Source: CADEEX01 sp964577955 (GTDB lineage: Bacteria; Acidobacteriota; Vicinamibacteria; Vicinamibacterales; CAVVIG01). Taken from it: a stretch of DNA of 64,000 bases. Shown here one piece after another: positions 44,055-53,854 of this stretch (its first letter is position 1; the number at the start of each line of letters is the position of its first letter). The DNA lies in assembly GCA_964577955.1 (NCBI GenBank), contig CAZOAZ010000002.1, forward strand, positions 124,001-188,000, written 5' to 3'. The notes below the pieces were generated by a model. That model had not been told where the DNA came from. It ran no database searches and saw only the letters and a list, made by a program, of their open reading frames with translations. Position numbers and translations under genes: made by a program.

Positions 44055-45815
44055 CTACCGTCCCCGTTCATCCACGTAAGCGTTCACTTCGCGCTCGAGG
44101 ATCGACAACGGCAGCGTGCCGAGCGAGAGGACCGCGTTGTGATAATCCTTGAATGAAAACCGGGTGCCGAGACGCGTGCGCGCGCGGTCGCGCAGTTCGA
44201 TCAGCTTGAGCTGTCCGAGCATGTACGCGCACGCCTGCCCCGGGTTCACGACATAGCGCTCGACTTCCGAGGCCCCGATCCCGAAGTCGATGGCCTGCTG
44301 CCGCGTCCAACGCTTGGCGTGCAGGCCGGTGTCGACGACCAGACGCCGCGCCCGGAACAATTCGGCATCGAGCTGGCCCAGTCGTCCTTCGACGTCTCCT
44401 TCGTACCAGCCTTCCTCGGCGGCGAGGCGTTCCGCGTAAAGACCCCATCCCTCGCTCAGCGCCGAAATCCCGCCGAGCGCGCGGATCCGGCGGAATTGCG
44501 GCTGATCGGTGTTCTCGAGTTCGAGGGCGATCTGAAAGTGATGCCCGGGCACGGTCTCGTGGTAGACGAGCGTCCGTAAACCGAATTTCGTCATGTTGCT
44601 GGGACGCAGCGGCATCTGGAATGTGCCTGGGCGCGATCCGTCCGCGGTCGGCGACGTGTAGTTGGCGGCCGCGTTGTTCTCGCGAAACCGCGGAAACGGC
44701 CGCGCCACGACCGGCGCCGTCGGACGATGATCGAAGAGCGCCGCCGCGCGCCGCTCGGCGTCGCGCAGAATGCGGTCGATCTCCGCCATGATCTGCGTGC
44801 GCCCCTCTTCGGTCAACGGATAGCTCTGGTCTTTTTTCAACTGCTCGATCCGCTGCGTCACCGTGCCCTGCGTGCGTCCAATCTGGCGCAGCAACCCATC
44901 CATCTCGGCTTCGATCTTCGCGACCTGGCGAAGACCGATCTCGTGAATCTGTTCCGCGGTCAGATCGGTGGATGTGAAGCGGCGCAGGTTGTACGCATAC
45001 GCCTCCGCGCCGCCCCTGAACCGCCACAACCCGGCATCGTCAGTCGCCCGCGCCACGAGCGGCTCGAGGAACGCAATCGCGCGCTGCCAGGAGGGATAGA
45101 CCTGGGCGCTGACAATCGCCTCGGCCCGCGCGCGCAACGCTTCGCGGCGCGCATCGGGAATGGTCTTCACCAGCGCCAGCTTGTCGGCCACCGTCGTGAC
45201 GATCGGGTTGCCGGCCGGCGGCGACGCGATGAACTGCTTCATCTGGTCGATGGTGAGATTCAAGATGAACCGCGGCGGAATCAGATCCTTGGCGGCGATG
45301 CGGCGCGCTTCGGCGATCGCCTCGTCGATTCGGGCCGGCACCTGCTGCAGGCGGGCGAGGTAGTTTTCGGCGTCGGCGTCGGTGAGGAGCGGATGGACGA
45401 CGGTGAACGTGTTCGGCAGGTTGACGTTCACGCCGCCAAACTGTTCGAACGGAAACGCGTAGTCGGCGAACGGCTCGCCGTCGACGACGATCTGGAGCTG
45501 CCACCGCATCAGCTCGGCGGACAGCCGATCGGCCTTGTTCATCCGCGCGATGTCGAAGCGCGCCAGTTCGGCGAGCCCGCGGCGGGCCAGTGCGCGGCGG
45601 CTCTGCGCCTGCGCGGCGGTCTGCGGCGTCAGCTGGCGCTCGAAAGCGGTCTGCTCCGCGCCGCGAAAATAGCGCGTCGAAGTCGCCTGATCCGGGCTCA
45701 GGCGGATCCAGTCCGCGGTGAAGCGATCGAAGAAATCGGCGACCGTCGGCGCCTGCGCGCTGACTGTCACCGCCGCCGCGATGACCAGGACCAGAAGTGA
45801 CAGCCGATGTTTCAT
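44055..45815 (-). CDS. DUF885 family secreted protein, paralogue 2
   Basis: The ATG at 45815 (MKHRLSLLVLVIAAAVTVSAQ) sets a clean signal peptide, with a five-codon longer form possible. The 586-aa product has the DUF885 motifs LVYHETVPGHHFQIAL, SEGWGLYAERLAAEEG, RARRLVVDTGLHAKRWT and NPGQACAYMLGQLKLIELRD, and the terminal DYHNAVLSLGTLPLSIL. It shares the same order of motifs with 11934-13697 but is clearly diverged. It is a predicted zinc hydrolase in the periplasm. It is divergent from the gamma-glutamyltransferase, with about 30 bases between starts. Confidence 0.88.
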   Translation of the reverse strand: MKHRLSLLVLVIAAAVTVSAQAPTVADFFDRFTADWIRLSPDQATSTRYFRGAEQTAFERQLTPQTAAQAQSRRALARRGLAELARFDIARMNKADRLSAELMRWQLQIVVDGEPFADYAFPFEQFGGVNVNLPNTFTVVHPLLTDADAENYLARLQQVPARIDEAIAEARRIAAKDLIPPRFILNLTIDQMKQFIASPPAGNPIVTTVADKLALVKTIPDARREALRARAEAIVSAQVYPSWQRAIAFLEPLVARATDDAGLWRFRGGAEAYAYNLRRFTSTDLTAEQIHEIGLRQVAKIEAEMDGLLRQIGRTQGTVTQRIEQLKKDQSYPLTEEGRTQIMAEIDRILRDAERRAAALFDHRPTAPVVARPFPRFRENNAAANYTSPTADGSRPGTFQMPLRPSNMTKFGLRTLVYHETVPGHHFQIALELENTDQPQFRRIRALGGISALSEGWGLYAERLAAEEGWYEGDVEGRLGQLDAELFRARRLVVDTGLHAKRWTRQQAIDFGIGASEVERYVVNPGQACAYMLGQLKLIELRDRARTRLGTRFSFKDYHNAVLSLGTLPLSILEREVNAYVDERGR

Positions 45816-45847
45816 AAGGCCGACTATCATACAAATCTCCAGCGCCT

Positions 45848-47515
45848 ATGAAGCGTCTTGTCCTGGTCCTCTGCGTCGCGATTCTCGTCCCGGTCCAAGC
45901 TGCCCGGCAACCGGTCCGCGCCCGCCACGGCATGGCTGTCGCCATGGAATCGTTGGCGGCCGACATCGGTGTCCGGGTCCTGCAGCAAGGCGGGAATGCC
46001 GTCGACGCGGCCGTCACGGTGGGGTTTGCGCTGGCGGTGACGCATCCGTTCGCCGGCAATCTCGGCGGCGGCGGCTACATGTTGATCCGGATGGCCGACG
46101 GCCGGACGACGTTCATCGACTTTCGTGAACGGGCGCCGCAAGGAGCCACGCGCACGATGTACCTCGACGCGGACGGCAATCCGACGCGAGAGAGTCTCGA
46201 GGGGTGGCGGTCGGCGGGCGTGCCCGGCACGGTCCGCGGCTTCGAGCTCGCGCTGCGCCGCTACGGTACCCGCAGCTGGAGTCAAACGATTGGACCAGCC
46301 GTCGATCTCGCCGCCAAAGGATTTCCGGTCACCTATGCGCTCGCCGAGAGTCTGAAGGGTTCGCGCGCGCTCGCGCGCGACGGCGAATCACGCCGCATCT
46401 TCCAGAAGGACGGCGCCTTCTTCACACCCGGCGACACGCTCGTGCAGCCGGTCCTCGCGCGCACGCTGCAACGACTCGCCGCGAAAGGCGCCAGCGAGTT
46501 CTATGAAGGCGAAACCGCGCGCCTCCTCGCCGCCGCGATGGCGGAACACGGCGGTCTCATCACGGCAGCTGATCTGCGCAGCTACCGCGCCATCGAACGG
46601 ACACCGCTGCAGGGTGCGTACAAGGGATACACCGTCATCACCGCTCCGCCATCGAGCTCCGGCGGGATCACCTTGCTCGAAATGCTCGGGATGCTCGAAG
46701 GCACCGGCTACGAGAAAGCGGGCGCCGGATCGGCGGCGACGATTCACCTCCAGGCTGAAGCGATGCGCCGCGCGTATGCCGATCGCAACGAGTACATCGC
46801 CGATCCGGAATTCGTCCGCGTCCCGATCCCCGGGCTGCTCGATCGCGGTTATCTCGACAAGCTTCGGTCGTCGATCGACCGGGAACGCGCCACGCCCAGC
46901 GCGCAGGTCAAACCAGGGCGTCCCGCTGGCAGCGAGTCGATGCACACGACCCACTACTCGGTGGTCGACGCCGCCGGCAACGCCGTCGCCGTCACCTACA
47001 CGCTCAACGCCGGCTACGGCAACGGGATCACCGTCCCGTCACTCGGGTTTCTGTTGAACAACGAGATGGACGACTTCGCCGCCAAACCCGGCACGCCGAA
47101 CGGATTTGGATTGGTGCAGGGCGAAGCGAACGCGATTCAACCGGGCAAGCGGCCGCTGTCGTCGATGACCCCGACCATCGTGCTGAAGGACGGCCGCCTG
47201 TTCATGACCGTCGGCGCGCCCGGCGGGTCCCGCATCCCGACCGCGGTGCTGCAGGTCATTCTGAACGTGGTGGATTTCGGGATGAACATTCAGGATGCCG
47301 TCGACGCGCCACGCATCCACCACCAGTGGCTGCCCGATCGGCTGATGGTCGAACCCGGCATCTCGCCCGACACGATCGCCATCCTCCGCGCCCGCGGCCA
47401 CGACGTCGAACAGACGACGAGCGTCGCGCAAGTCGCGGCGATTGTCAGCGACGACGGATGGCTTCAAGGCGCATCGGACGGGCGCTCAGCCGCAGGTAAG
47501 GCAGCCGGCTACTAG
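45848..47515 (+). CDS. ggt: Gamma-glutamyltransferase
   Basis: This 555-aa exported enzyme has a signal peptide (LVLVLCVAILVPVQAARQ). GMAVAMESLAADIGVRVLQQGGNAVDAAV and AGNLGGGGYMLIR are typical of the large subunit. The autoprocessing Thr is at about residue 367 in SMHTTHYSVVDAAGNAVAVTYTLN, which would begin the small subunit. The lid-region LLNNEMDDFA and MTVGAPGGSRIPTAVLQ follow. It cleaves gamma-glutamyl bonds of glutathione or peptides in the periplasm. All key residues are present. Confidence 0.93.
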   Translation: MKRLVLVLCVAILVPVQAARQPVRARHGMAVAMESLAADIGVRVLQQGGNAVDAAVTVGFALAVTHPFAGNLGGGGYMLIRMADGRTTFIDFRERAPQGATRTMYLDADGNPTRESLEGWRSAGVPGTVRGFELALRRYGTRSWSQTIGPAVDLAAKGFPVTYALAESLKGSRALARDGESRRIFQKDGAFFTPGDTLVQPVLARTLQRLAAKGASEFYEGETARLLAAAMAEHGGLITAADLRSYRAIERTPLQGAYKGYTVITAPPSSSGGITLLEMLGMLEGTGYEKAGAGSAATIHLQAEAMRRAYADRNEYIADPEFVRVPIPGLLDRGYLDKLRSSIDRERATPSAQVKPGRPAGSESMHTTHYSVVDAAGNAVAVTYTLNAGYGNGITVPSLGFLLNNEMDDFAAKPGTPNGFGLVQGEANAIQPGKRPLSSMTPTIVLKDGRLFMTVGAPGGSRIPTAVLQVILNVVDFGMNIQDAVDAPRIHHQWLPDRLMVEPGISPDTIAILRARGHDVEQTTSVAQVAAIVSDDGWLQGASDGRSAAGKAAGY

Positions 47516-47536
47516 GGTCGCAAGCGGACAATCGCT

Positions 47537-47625
47537 AAAAAGCTTCACAACGAGCTCGCAGAATACGCAGAGTCTCTTTTCAAAAGAAGCTCTGCGATCT
47601 CAGCGGTCTCACTGTGAAAGCTTTT
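47537..47625. repeat. Hairpin repeat family E
   Basis: Arms AAAAGCTTCACAACGAGCTC and TCTCACTGTGAAAGCTTTTC pair around a TCTTTTCAAAAGA centre, between the convergent ggt and PD40 genes. Confidence 0.78.
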
Positions 47626-49891
47626 CTGGCAGCGTGGCCTGCCAAACGCGTCCCGTTACGACTGAGCGCTCGAACACCACGCCTCGAATCGCGGGATTCC
47701 AGCGCGGATAGCGGACGTAGCCGGCCGGGCCGGTGAAGTGGGTCAGCAGGCGCGTGGTCTCGTCGGTCAGCGTCACCGCGGCGACATTCCACACCGAATC
47801 GCGTTGCGCGGCGAAAAGGACTTGCGCGCTGTCGGGCGACCAGCCGGCCGCCCAACTCTGGCCAGGGTGGTGCGTCAACTGCGTGCGCTCGCCGCTCGCA
47901 ACGTCAACCACGCAGGCGTGGGTGTTCATGCCCTCGTTGCACTGGTACGCGATCCACCGGCCGTTCGGTGACCAGACCGGATAGCTGCCGCCCTCGCGCT
48001 CGAACGTCAACTGCCTGAGGGTGCCGTCTGGATGCTCCGCCTGCAGTCCCGCGACCCACAGGTTCTGAACGCCGTCCTTGACGATTCCCATCACGAGACG
48101 TGAGAAGTCCGGCGCGAAGCTGGTGTTCGTCGAGGGCGCGGCGGTCGACGGCTGCGTCGCTCCATCAGGCTTGGGAAGATCAGTGAGACGGAACAGCAGC
48201 CGTTCGCGCCCGGTGTCGAGATCGAACGCCCAGAACCCGGCGACATCGTCGTGGTCGGCGATCAGAATCGCTTCACGCTCTCCGGGCATCCACCGCGGGC
48301 CGCTGTGGAGCTCGGGATGGGTTGTCAGCTGCCGGGGCTCCGCGCCAGGCGTGACGAGAAACACCGATTGCGCCGCACCAGGGCGGTTGCGGACGGTGAG
48401 AATGCGTCCGTCGGACGATGCCGCGGGTAACCCGAAGCGGACGTTCAAGCCTTTCGTGATCTGCACCGGCGCGACGATGGCGGCGTGAGCATCTGGCCGA
48501 ACCCAGATGTGGTCGCTCGTGTCGATCGCGGTCCATGCGAGGCGGCGGCCGTCACGCGACACCGTCAGCTGCCCGATCTTCGATCCAAAGGTCTGCAGTC
48601 CGGTCGGACTCGCCGTCCGCGTCTCGTCGTCGCCAGAGAGCGGCAGGTACCAGATCGCCGTCGTGTCGCGCGCAACGAAGAACACCCCGCGTCGATCCGG
48701 CGTGAGCACGTAATTCGCCGTCAGCTCGGGCGCGCTCGCGACAGCCGCCGGTCGCGACGCCTGCACGTCGGTCGAAAACAGAGTGTTCTCGCCGAGTGAA
48801 CCGGTGACGAAGACGATGCGGGTGTCGTCCAGCCACTCGGGATGGAGATGTGGACCGGCCGGTTCTCCGAAACGAGTGAGCGGGACGACGGCCGGAGGAC
48901 CGGAGACATTGACGCTGAGAATGTTGCCGAGCGCGCCGGGCACGCCGAACGGATAGAGCTCGTTGGTCGGCAGCGACTGAAACGCCAGCCGCGCGCCGTC
49001 AGGCGACCAGACCGGAAAGGACCCGACATCCGACACCTTTCGGGAAACGCCGCCGCGCGACGGCACGATCCAGACGCCGTCGCCGGCCATCTCGTGGTAC
49101 GCGATGTACTGGCCGTCCGGCGACCACGCCGGCTGCACGTTCTGCCGGCCGTTGCTCGTGAGCGCCGTGGCCGTCGCACCCGCCGCGAGACTCTGGACGT
49201 AGATCTCGAGTGTGCCGGATCGATCCGAGCTGAACGCGACGCTCAGGCCGTCGGGCGAGTACGCCAGGAACCCGTCGTAGCCCTGGCCCGTGGTGATCTG
49301 TTCGGGCCGAATCGTCGCCAGTAACGCCGTGTTCGGAATGCCGTCCGCGGACAGCCACGATGCGGACACGGGCGCGGCGCCAGAGCGACTGGCGGCGAGC
49401 CACAGGCCGCCCGCGACAGCAACCACACCAAGCGCGGCGGCAATCGCGAGCAGCCGCCGAGACCCAGGGCGCTTGCTCGGCGACGTGGCCCGCCTTCGCC
49501 AAGGCTCCGGCGGGCTAGCGGGCTGCAGCACGGGCGCGGCGGTCTCGACCACTGGCGTGACCGTCGCGATGAACCGGTAGCCGCGTGTGGCCACGGTTTC
49601 GACAAAGCGCGGCGCCCGTGGATCGTCGTCCAGCACCTTCCGCAGCTGCGCGACGACGCGGGTCAGCGCATTGTCGGTGACCGCGACCCCCTTCCAGACG
49701 CTGGCAAAGATCTCACCCTTGTCGACGACGCGAGGGGCGCGCTCGATGAGCAGCTGCAAGACGTCCAGCGCCTTCGGTTCGACGGCCAGGGTCGACGCGC
49801 CCCGCCGCAGTTTGAACGCGACGAGATCGAGCTCGAACTCGCCGAATTGCCAGCGCGGCGACACCTCTCCCCGGTTCAGCGGCTGATGCAT
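47609..49891 (-). CDS. Membrane winged-helix regulator with PD40 beta-propeller
   Basis: This 760-aa protein has an N-terminal OmpR/CadC-type winged helix (WQFGEFELDLVAFKLRRG, EPKALDVLQLLIERAPRVVDKGE, TDNALTRVVAQLRKVL, RYGVAT-like GYRFIATV). One membrane helix follows at about residues 145-167 (LLAIAAALGVVAVAGGLWLA). A periplasmic WD40-like/PD40 propeller covers the rest (LAYSPDGLSVAFSSDRSGTLEIYV, PAWSPDGQYIAYHEMAG, PVWSPNGRWIAYQCNEG). The layout is that of a CadC-like one-component membrane sensor. A family D repeat codes PASPPEPWRRRA in the linker before the helix. Confidence 0.9.
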   Translation of the reverse strand: MHQPLNRGEVSPRWQFGEFELDLVAFKLRRGASTLAVEPKALDVLQLLIERAPRVVDKGEIFASVWKGVAVTDNALTRVVAQLRKVLDDDPRAPRFVETVATRGYRFIATVTPVVETAAPVLQPASPPEPWRRRATSPSKRPGSRRLLAIAAALGVVAVAGGLWLAASRSGAAPVSASWLSADGIPNTALLATIRPEQITTGQGYDGFLAYSPDGLSVAFSSDRSGTLEIYVQSLAAGATATALTSNGRQNVQPAWSPDGQYIAYHEMAGDGVWIVPSRGGVSRKVSDVGSFPVWSPDGARLAFQSLPTNELYPFGVPGALGNILSVNVSGPPAVVPLTRFGEPAGPHLHPEWLDDTRIVFVTGSLGENTLFSTDVQASRPAAVASAPELTANYVLTPDRRGVFFVARDTTAIWYLPLSGDDETRTASPTGLQTFGSKIGQLTVSRDGRRLAWTAIDTSDHIWVRPDAHAAIVAPVQITKGLNVRFGLPAASSDGRILTVRNRPGAAQSVFLVTPGAEPRQLTTHPELHSGPRWMPGEREAILIADHDDVAGFWAFDLDTGRERLLFRLTDLPKPDGATQPSTAAPSTNTSFAPDFSRLVMGIVKDGVQNLWVAGLQAEHPDGTLRQLTFEREGGSYPVWSPNGRWIAYQCNEGMNTHACVVDVASGERTQLTHHPGQSWAAGWSPDSAQVLFAAQRDSVWNVAAVTLTDETTRLLTHFTGPAGYVRYPRWNPAIRGVVFERSVVTGRVWQATLPEKLSQ
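49489..49515. repeat. Repeat family D copy inside PD40 regulator gene
   Basis: CCCGCCTTCGCCAAGGCTCC, continuing GGCGGG, lies in frame in the linker between the winged helix and the membrane segment. Confidence 0.7.
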
Positions 49892-50014
49892 GACTTAATC
49901 AGACGACGGACGCGCGCGTCCGGTTGATCCGATTTTCCTCCGCTCAGGGGTTGAGGTCGTGACGGCCGCGTGAGGAAACGACACGAAACCGTGATGGCAC
50001 CCTCTTTTGTGGGA

Positions 50015-50075
50015 TCCGGCCCTTCGACGAAGCTCAGGGCCGTCCTGAGCCCGTCGAAGGACGGCTTCAGCCGGA
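50015..50075. repeat. Repeat family C, full element
   Basis: TCCGGCCCTTCGACGAAGCT and the arm GTCGAAGGACGGCTTCAGCC form a hairpin upstream of the PD40 gene, reaching into the 3' end of the next gene. Confidence 0.8.
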
Positions 50076-51098
50076 CCTGACGCGATAATACAAATAGGGC
50101 TTGGCTTTGCCGCGGTTGAGCGGTTTCCAGAGATCGAGGTGGTTGGTCGGCCGGCCGCTCAGCAGCTCGCCGACATGGACGACGAAGCCGGCAATGTCCT
50201 GGAGGGGGTTGCCGAGATCCAGGTCGAGATCGGCGAACCGGTGCGCGAAGGTGGCGGTCGGCACCGCGATCACCATCTGCAGCGACGGGCTGCCTTCGGC
50301 CCGGAAGCTCAGAAGATGGCGTTCGTCGAAGCACGGTTTGGCGGCCGGATCAAAGACGCAGACCTGGTCGATGAGCAGGCGGTGAATGTCGGCGTGCGGC
50401 GGCCCTTCGGGATACACCTTGTCGTGGTCCTCGGCGAGCGCCTGGACCTGATCGAAGAACGCATGCGTCACGCTGGCATACACGCGTTCGTCGCCGCCGT
50501 AGAAGAACGCGATGACCTCGTCGACGAGCGGCGCGGAGAGCGCCGGCGTCACGCGCAGCGCGGCCAGGAGATTCAACGCACAGGCGCGGCGACCCGGCCG
50601 GATGTCTTCGTCGGCCAGCCAGTCGCGCGACATCTCGCCGTCAAACGTTGACGCATCGAGCACGCGCGCGATCTTCGGGTCCACCTCGTCGAGATCGACC
50701 TCGATGGTCCGATCGTCGGTCTCGAGATCGATCACGATCACGGCGTGGCCGTCGTGAGTAATCTCCTTCCGCGCCGGCTGCTTCTTCACCTTGGCGTTGG
50801 TGACCTCAACCGTGAGGTTGTACCAGCCTTCCGGCAGCGAGTACTCGTCGTCGCCGCGGATCACGAGCGAACCGTCCTCGACCGATGCCTTCAGCTTGAA
50901 GGTTTCCGGTGCCCATCCCTTGATCTGGCGGATCCGGTTCATCCGGTAGCGCGTGCCCGGGTCGTAGGCCTTGAATCCGACCGCGATCGACCGCGTTTCC
51001 GGATCGGGCTCGTTGAACTCGAAGCCTTCGGCGATTTGGCGCTTGAGGCGAAACGGCTTGTTGCGGCGGCGGAACTGGACCTCGATGTACTCATGCAT
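50067..51098 (-). CDS. Conserved-looking protein of unknown function
   Basis: This 343-aa protein has no signal or membrane segment. It begins MHEYIEVQFRRRNKPFRLKR. The N-terminal half is beta-rich (SLPEGWYNLTVEVTNAKVKK, HAVIVIDLETDDRTIEVDL). The C-terminal half is mixed (ACALNLLAALRVTPALSAP, LSFRAEGSPSLQMVIAVP). No catalytic motif was recognised. It stands alone, with a PD40 sensor on one side and a methyltransferase on the other. Its last residues (RVRSG) are read from the edge of the family C repeat. Confidence 0.7.
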   Translation of the reverse strand: MHEYIEVQFRRRNKPFRLKRQIAEGFEFNEPDPETRSIAVGFKAYDPGTRYRMNRIRQIKGWAPETFKLKASVEDGSLVIRGDDEYSLPEGWYNLTVEVTNAKVKKQPARKEITHDGHAVIVIDLETDDRTIEVDLDEVDPKIARVLDASTFDGEMSRDWLADEDIRPGRRACALNLLAALRVTPALSAPLVDEVIAFFYGGDERVYASVTHAFFDQVQALAEDHDKVYPEGPPHADIHRLLIDQVCVFDPAAKPCFDERHLLSFRAEGSPSLQMVIAVPTATFAHRFADLDLDLGNPLQDIAGFVVHVGELLSGRPTNHLDLWKPLNRGKAKPYLYYRVRSG

Positions 51099-51133
51099 AG
51101 GGGAGGTCAGTCTACAGAGTCGCGCTCACAACC

Positions 51134-52114
51134 TCACCATCGATTTCTGGTCGCGTTGAGGAACAGGACGAACGTCGCGGCCAGCTGAGCGAGGAGCGCC
51201 GACATGCTCTGCGGGACAGGCAAGGGCGGTTGATGACCGAACTCAACCGTGATCTCCTGCGCGAACCACCGCCCCAACGGACCGAGCGGAACGCCGGATC
51301 GCCGCCAGCGCTCGACGCGCCCCGGACGATCCGAAAACACACACCGGAGGATCTGGAGTCCGGTCCGGCGGCTGACCGCGCAGTATTCCGCCCATTGACA
51401 CATCGCGTGCGTACCCAGGCGGCCTTGCCGCGCACTCTCGAGGTGCTCGCGAAGGTACCCCGGCCGCCGCACCTTACGCAGCAGGTGACGCCATCGCAGG
51501 AGGTAGTGCGTCGGATCGCACGCGAAGATGCGCCCGGTGCTCCGCAGCCGCTGCTTCAGCGCCGCGAAGAACGCCACTCGATCGGGAATGTGATGGACCG
51601 TCGAGAGCAGAATCACGGCGTCGAAGCGCTCCGTTTCAGCAACATCCGCGACCTCACCGGCGATCAACTCGAACGACAGGCCGCGGCGATTGAGCCGCTC
51701 GAGACGTGGCGCCAGGTACTCGATGAAGGCCGGATTGATGTCCACGCCCACATAGCGCCGTACGGCGGGGTGGGTGACGATCGTCCGGGTCAGATGTCCC
51801 GAACCCGGACCGACCTCGAGGACACGGGCCGGCCGGACCCGATCGAGAAAGTCGATCACGCGCGCCTGGCGCTCCCGCCATTCGTCGGCCACTTCGGAGT
51901 CGAAGCCGTGGCCATGGCAGTAGGTCTCCGGCCGCACGAAATCGGCGCGATGCGTGTCGTGATACCGATTGCCGGATTCGACGAGCGCACGCTCCTCGTC
52001 CGACAGCAGGGTCCAGACCCAGTGACGCGGCAGGAGCAGGTACAGGCAGATACCTGCCCGGGATTCCAACAGTCTCAAATTGTCCTCGAACGATCCGACA
52101 GAGGGCGGCGGCAA
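51134..52114 (-). CDS. Class I SAM-dependent methyltransferase
   Basis: This 326-aa protein has motif I in ARVLEVGPGSGHLTRTIV and motif II acidic residue in RYVGVDINPAFIEYLAPRL. Post-motif sequences FDAVILLSTVHHIPDRVAFF and FACDPTHYLLRWRHLL are typical of methyltransf_11/25 enzymes. An N-terminal region of about 90 residues (CLYLLLPRHWVWTLL, YHDTHRADFVRP) is extra. The C-terminus has a hydrophobic stretch (SALLAQLAATFVLFL) that may bind membrane. The substrate is unknown. Confidence 0.85.
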   Translation of the reverse strand: MPPPSVGSFEDNLRLLESRAGICLYLLLPRHWVWTLLSDEERALVESGNRYHDTHRADFVRPETYCHGHGFDSEVADEWRERQARVIDFLDRVRPARVLEVGPGSGHLTRTIVTHPAVRRYVGVDINPAFIEYLAPRLERLNRRGLSFELIAGEVADVAETERFDAVILLSTVHHIPDRVAFFAALKQRLRSTGRIFACDPTHYLLRWRHLLRKVRRPGYLREHLESARQGRLGTHAMCQWAEYCAVSRRTGLQILRCVFSDRPGRVERWRRSGVPLGPLGRWFAQEITVEFGHQPPLPVPQSMSALLAQLAATFVLFLNATRNRW

Positions 52115-52116
52115 CT

Positions 52117-52145
52117 TGTCCGCCGTAGCCTTGGCGCAGGCGGAG
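52117..52145. repeat. Repeat family D copy
   Basis: TGTCCGCCGTAGCCTTGGCG, continuing CAGGCGGAG, lies upstream of the methyltransferase start. The rest of the 52115-52403 gap shows no gene. Confidence 0.65.
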
Positions 52146-52403
52146 CTGGCGGCGCACGCACACCGAGGCGGTGATGCGGCCGGCGCATTCGCAAACGGAG
52201 TGCCGTCGCGATGTCCGCTTTGTCCGCGGCGAACCGCGTGTCAACCCTCGTGCGGTGTCTGATTCGACAACGTTTCACGTACGCGATCAGACATTTCGAC
52301 ATAGCAAGCTGGTGCGTAGGAACGAGCCGGACCGCGTTCGCATGGTACGGATGGCGCGGCGGAATCTCCTGTAACATCGACCCGCGCTCAAGGACGAGCC
52401 TCG

Positions 52404-53843
52404 ATGCCCGGAGTCTTCATCAGCTATCGCCGGTCCGACTGCGGACCGTGGGCCAATCACCTCTTCTGCGATCTCGCGCGCGAGTTCGGCTCGTCGGTCG
52501 TGTTCATGGACATCGGCGGCAGCATTCCGCGCGGCGCGAAGTTCGACGAGGTGATCCGTCAGTCGCTCGGCGAATGCGAAGCGCTGCTGGCCTTGATCGG
52601 TCCCGACTGGCTCAACTGCACGCGCGACGGCAAACGGCGGCTGGACTTCGAGGACGACTGGGTGCGAACTGAAATCGCGACCGCGCTGCAGCGGAAGATC
52701 ATCGTCGTGCCGGTGCTCTTCGGCGACGTGAAGCTGCCCGACGCGGCCTCGCTGCCGCCCAACCTGCAGGATCTGCTGCGCTGCCAGGCCGCCGTCGTCA
52801 ACGACCCGGAGTGGAACACGCTCATCGGCCGGTTGATCGACGACCTCACGAAGCAGACGACGCTCCGGCGGCTGAGCGCGGCAGCCACCTCCGCCGAATC
52901 CGGCCTGCGACTGCTCGGCGATCTCGCCAAGGACAAGCCGGGCGTCGTCGACGCGGTGAGCCGATCGAAGGAAGTGATCGCGATCACCGAGCGCCAGCTC
53001 GGCAACCTCGACTTGCTGAAAAGGATTCACGATTCGCTGCACACCATCGAGGCGGAGTGCCTGCGGCCGATGCAGACCGGCGGTTTCAATCCGCGCGTGC
53101 GGCCGTTTCAGGTGACGTTTCAGGCCGAGGACGCGAAGATTCGCGAGGCGGCCAAGCACGATGCCGTCAACGACGCCCTGCGCGAGGATCTGCTCGATCA
53201 ACTGACGGCGGTGGCCGCGGCGTTTCAGACGCTGCTCAAGAGCAGCGCGCAACCGGACCATCAGCAACTGGTGAGCGCGCTCACGCTGCTCCTGTCGCGC
53301 AACCTGGATCGTATCGACCAGTGCATGGTCGCGACGGCGCGCGAAGTGAAGCTCGAGCGGCTGATCGATCTGATGGTGGCGGTTCAGGGCAAGCTGACCG
53401 TGCCCGCGAGCGGTCCGGACGCGGCACTGCGTCCGCTCTGGGACGGCGTCGAGGCCCTGAAGCAGCTGGAGCGCGAGCTCGATCAGCGTGTACAGGAGCA
53501 CACGCTGCTGCAGGACCTTGATTCCAAGCTGCGGTCGATCTGCGAAGGCGGCAACGCACAGTCGGCAACGACGGAATGGCCGCGGATCCAACGCGCCCGG
53601 AATCGCCTCGTGCCGCCCTTCACTGCCGAACTCAGCGCCGGCAGCGAACAGATGGCGGACACGGAGAAGGAAATCAGCGCCGCGGTGGCCGGAGGCGACC
53701 AAGCCAAGACCGCGACGCTCGTGTCCGAGTACTTCTGGATCGTCAGCTCGGTGTTCCGCCACACCGATCAGCAGCTGCTCAAAGTCTCCGGACGCTTGAG
53801 CGTGGTCAGCCAGCCGCTCAAGGCGATTCTGGCCATCGGCTAA
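52404..53843 (+). CDS. TIR-domain protein, first gene of TIR-STAND locus
   Basis: This 479-aa soluble protein begins MPGVFISYRRSDCGPWANHL, strand A of a TIR domain (residues about 1-145). The BB-loop region is VVFMDIGGSIPRGAKFDEVI. LLALIGPDWLNCTRDGKRRL and DWVRTEIATALQRKIIVVPVL follow. The Glu in VRTEI is the likely catalytic residue of NAD-cleaving TIR domains. Residues about 150-479 are mainly helical (VDAVSRSKEVIAITERQLGN, LKQLERELDQRVQEHTLLQD) with no named domain, and may oligomerise or bind the partner. The STAND gene follows after eleven bases with a strong AGGGAGG site. TIR-mediated NAD loss is established in other systems but not shown here. Confidence 0.85.
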   Translation: MPGVFISYRRSDCGPWANHLFCDLAREFGSSVVFMDIGGSIPRGAKFDEVIRQSLGECEALLALIGPDWLNCTRDGKRRLDFEDDWVRTEIATALQRKIIVVPVLFGDVKLPDAASLPPNLQDLLRCQAAVVNDPEWNTLIGRLIDDLTKQTTLRRLSAAATSAESGLRLLGDLAKDKPGVVDAVSRSKEVIAITERQLGNLDLLKRIHDSLHTIEAECLRPMQTGGFNPRVRPFQVTFQAEDAKIREAAKHDAVNDALREDLLDQLTAVAAAFQTLLKSSAQPDHQQLVSALTLLLSRNLDRIDQCMVATAREVKLERLIDLMVAVQGKLTVPASGPDAALRPLWDGVEALKQLERELDQRVQEHTLLQDLDSKLRSICEGGNAQSATTEWPRIQRARNRLVPPFTAELSAGSEQMADTEKEISAAVAGGDQAKTATLVSEYFWIVSSVFRHTDQQLLKVSGRLSVVSQPLKAILAIG

Positions 53844-53854
53844 AGGGAGGCAGC

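Noticed and set aside
53576..53854. Upstream extension of the STAND gene
   Set aside because: It lies inside the TIR gene in another frame, reads as Arg-rich nonsense, and a strong AGGGAGG lies before the GTG at 53855.
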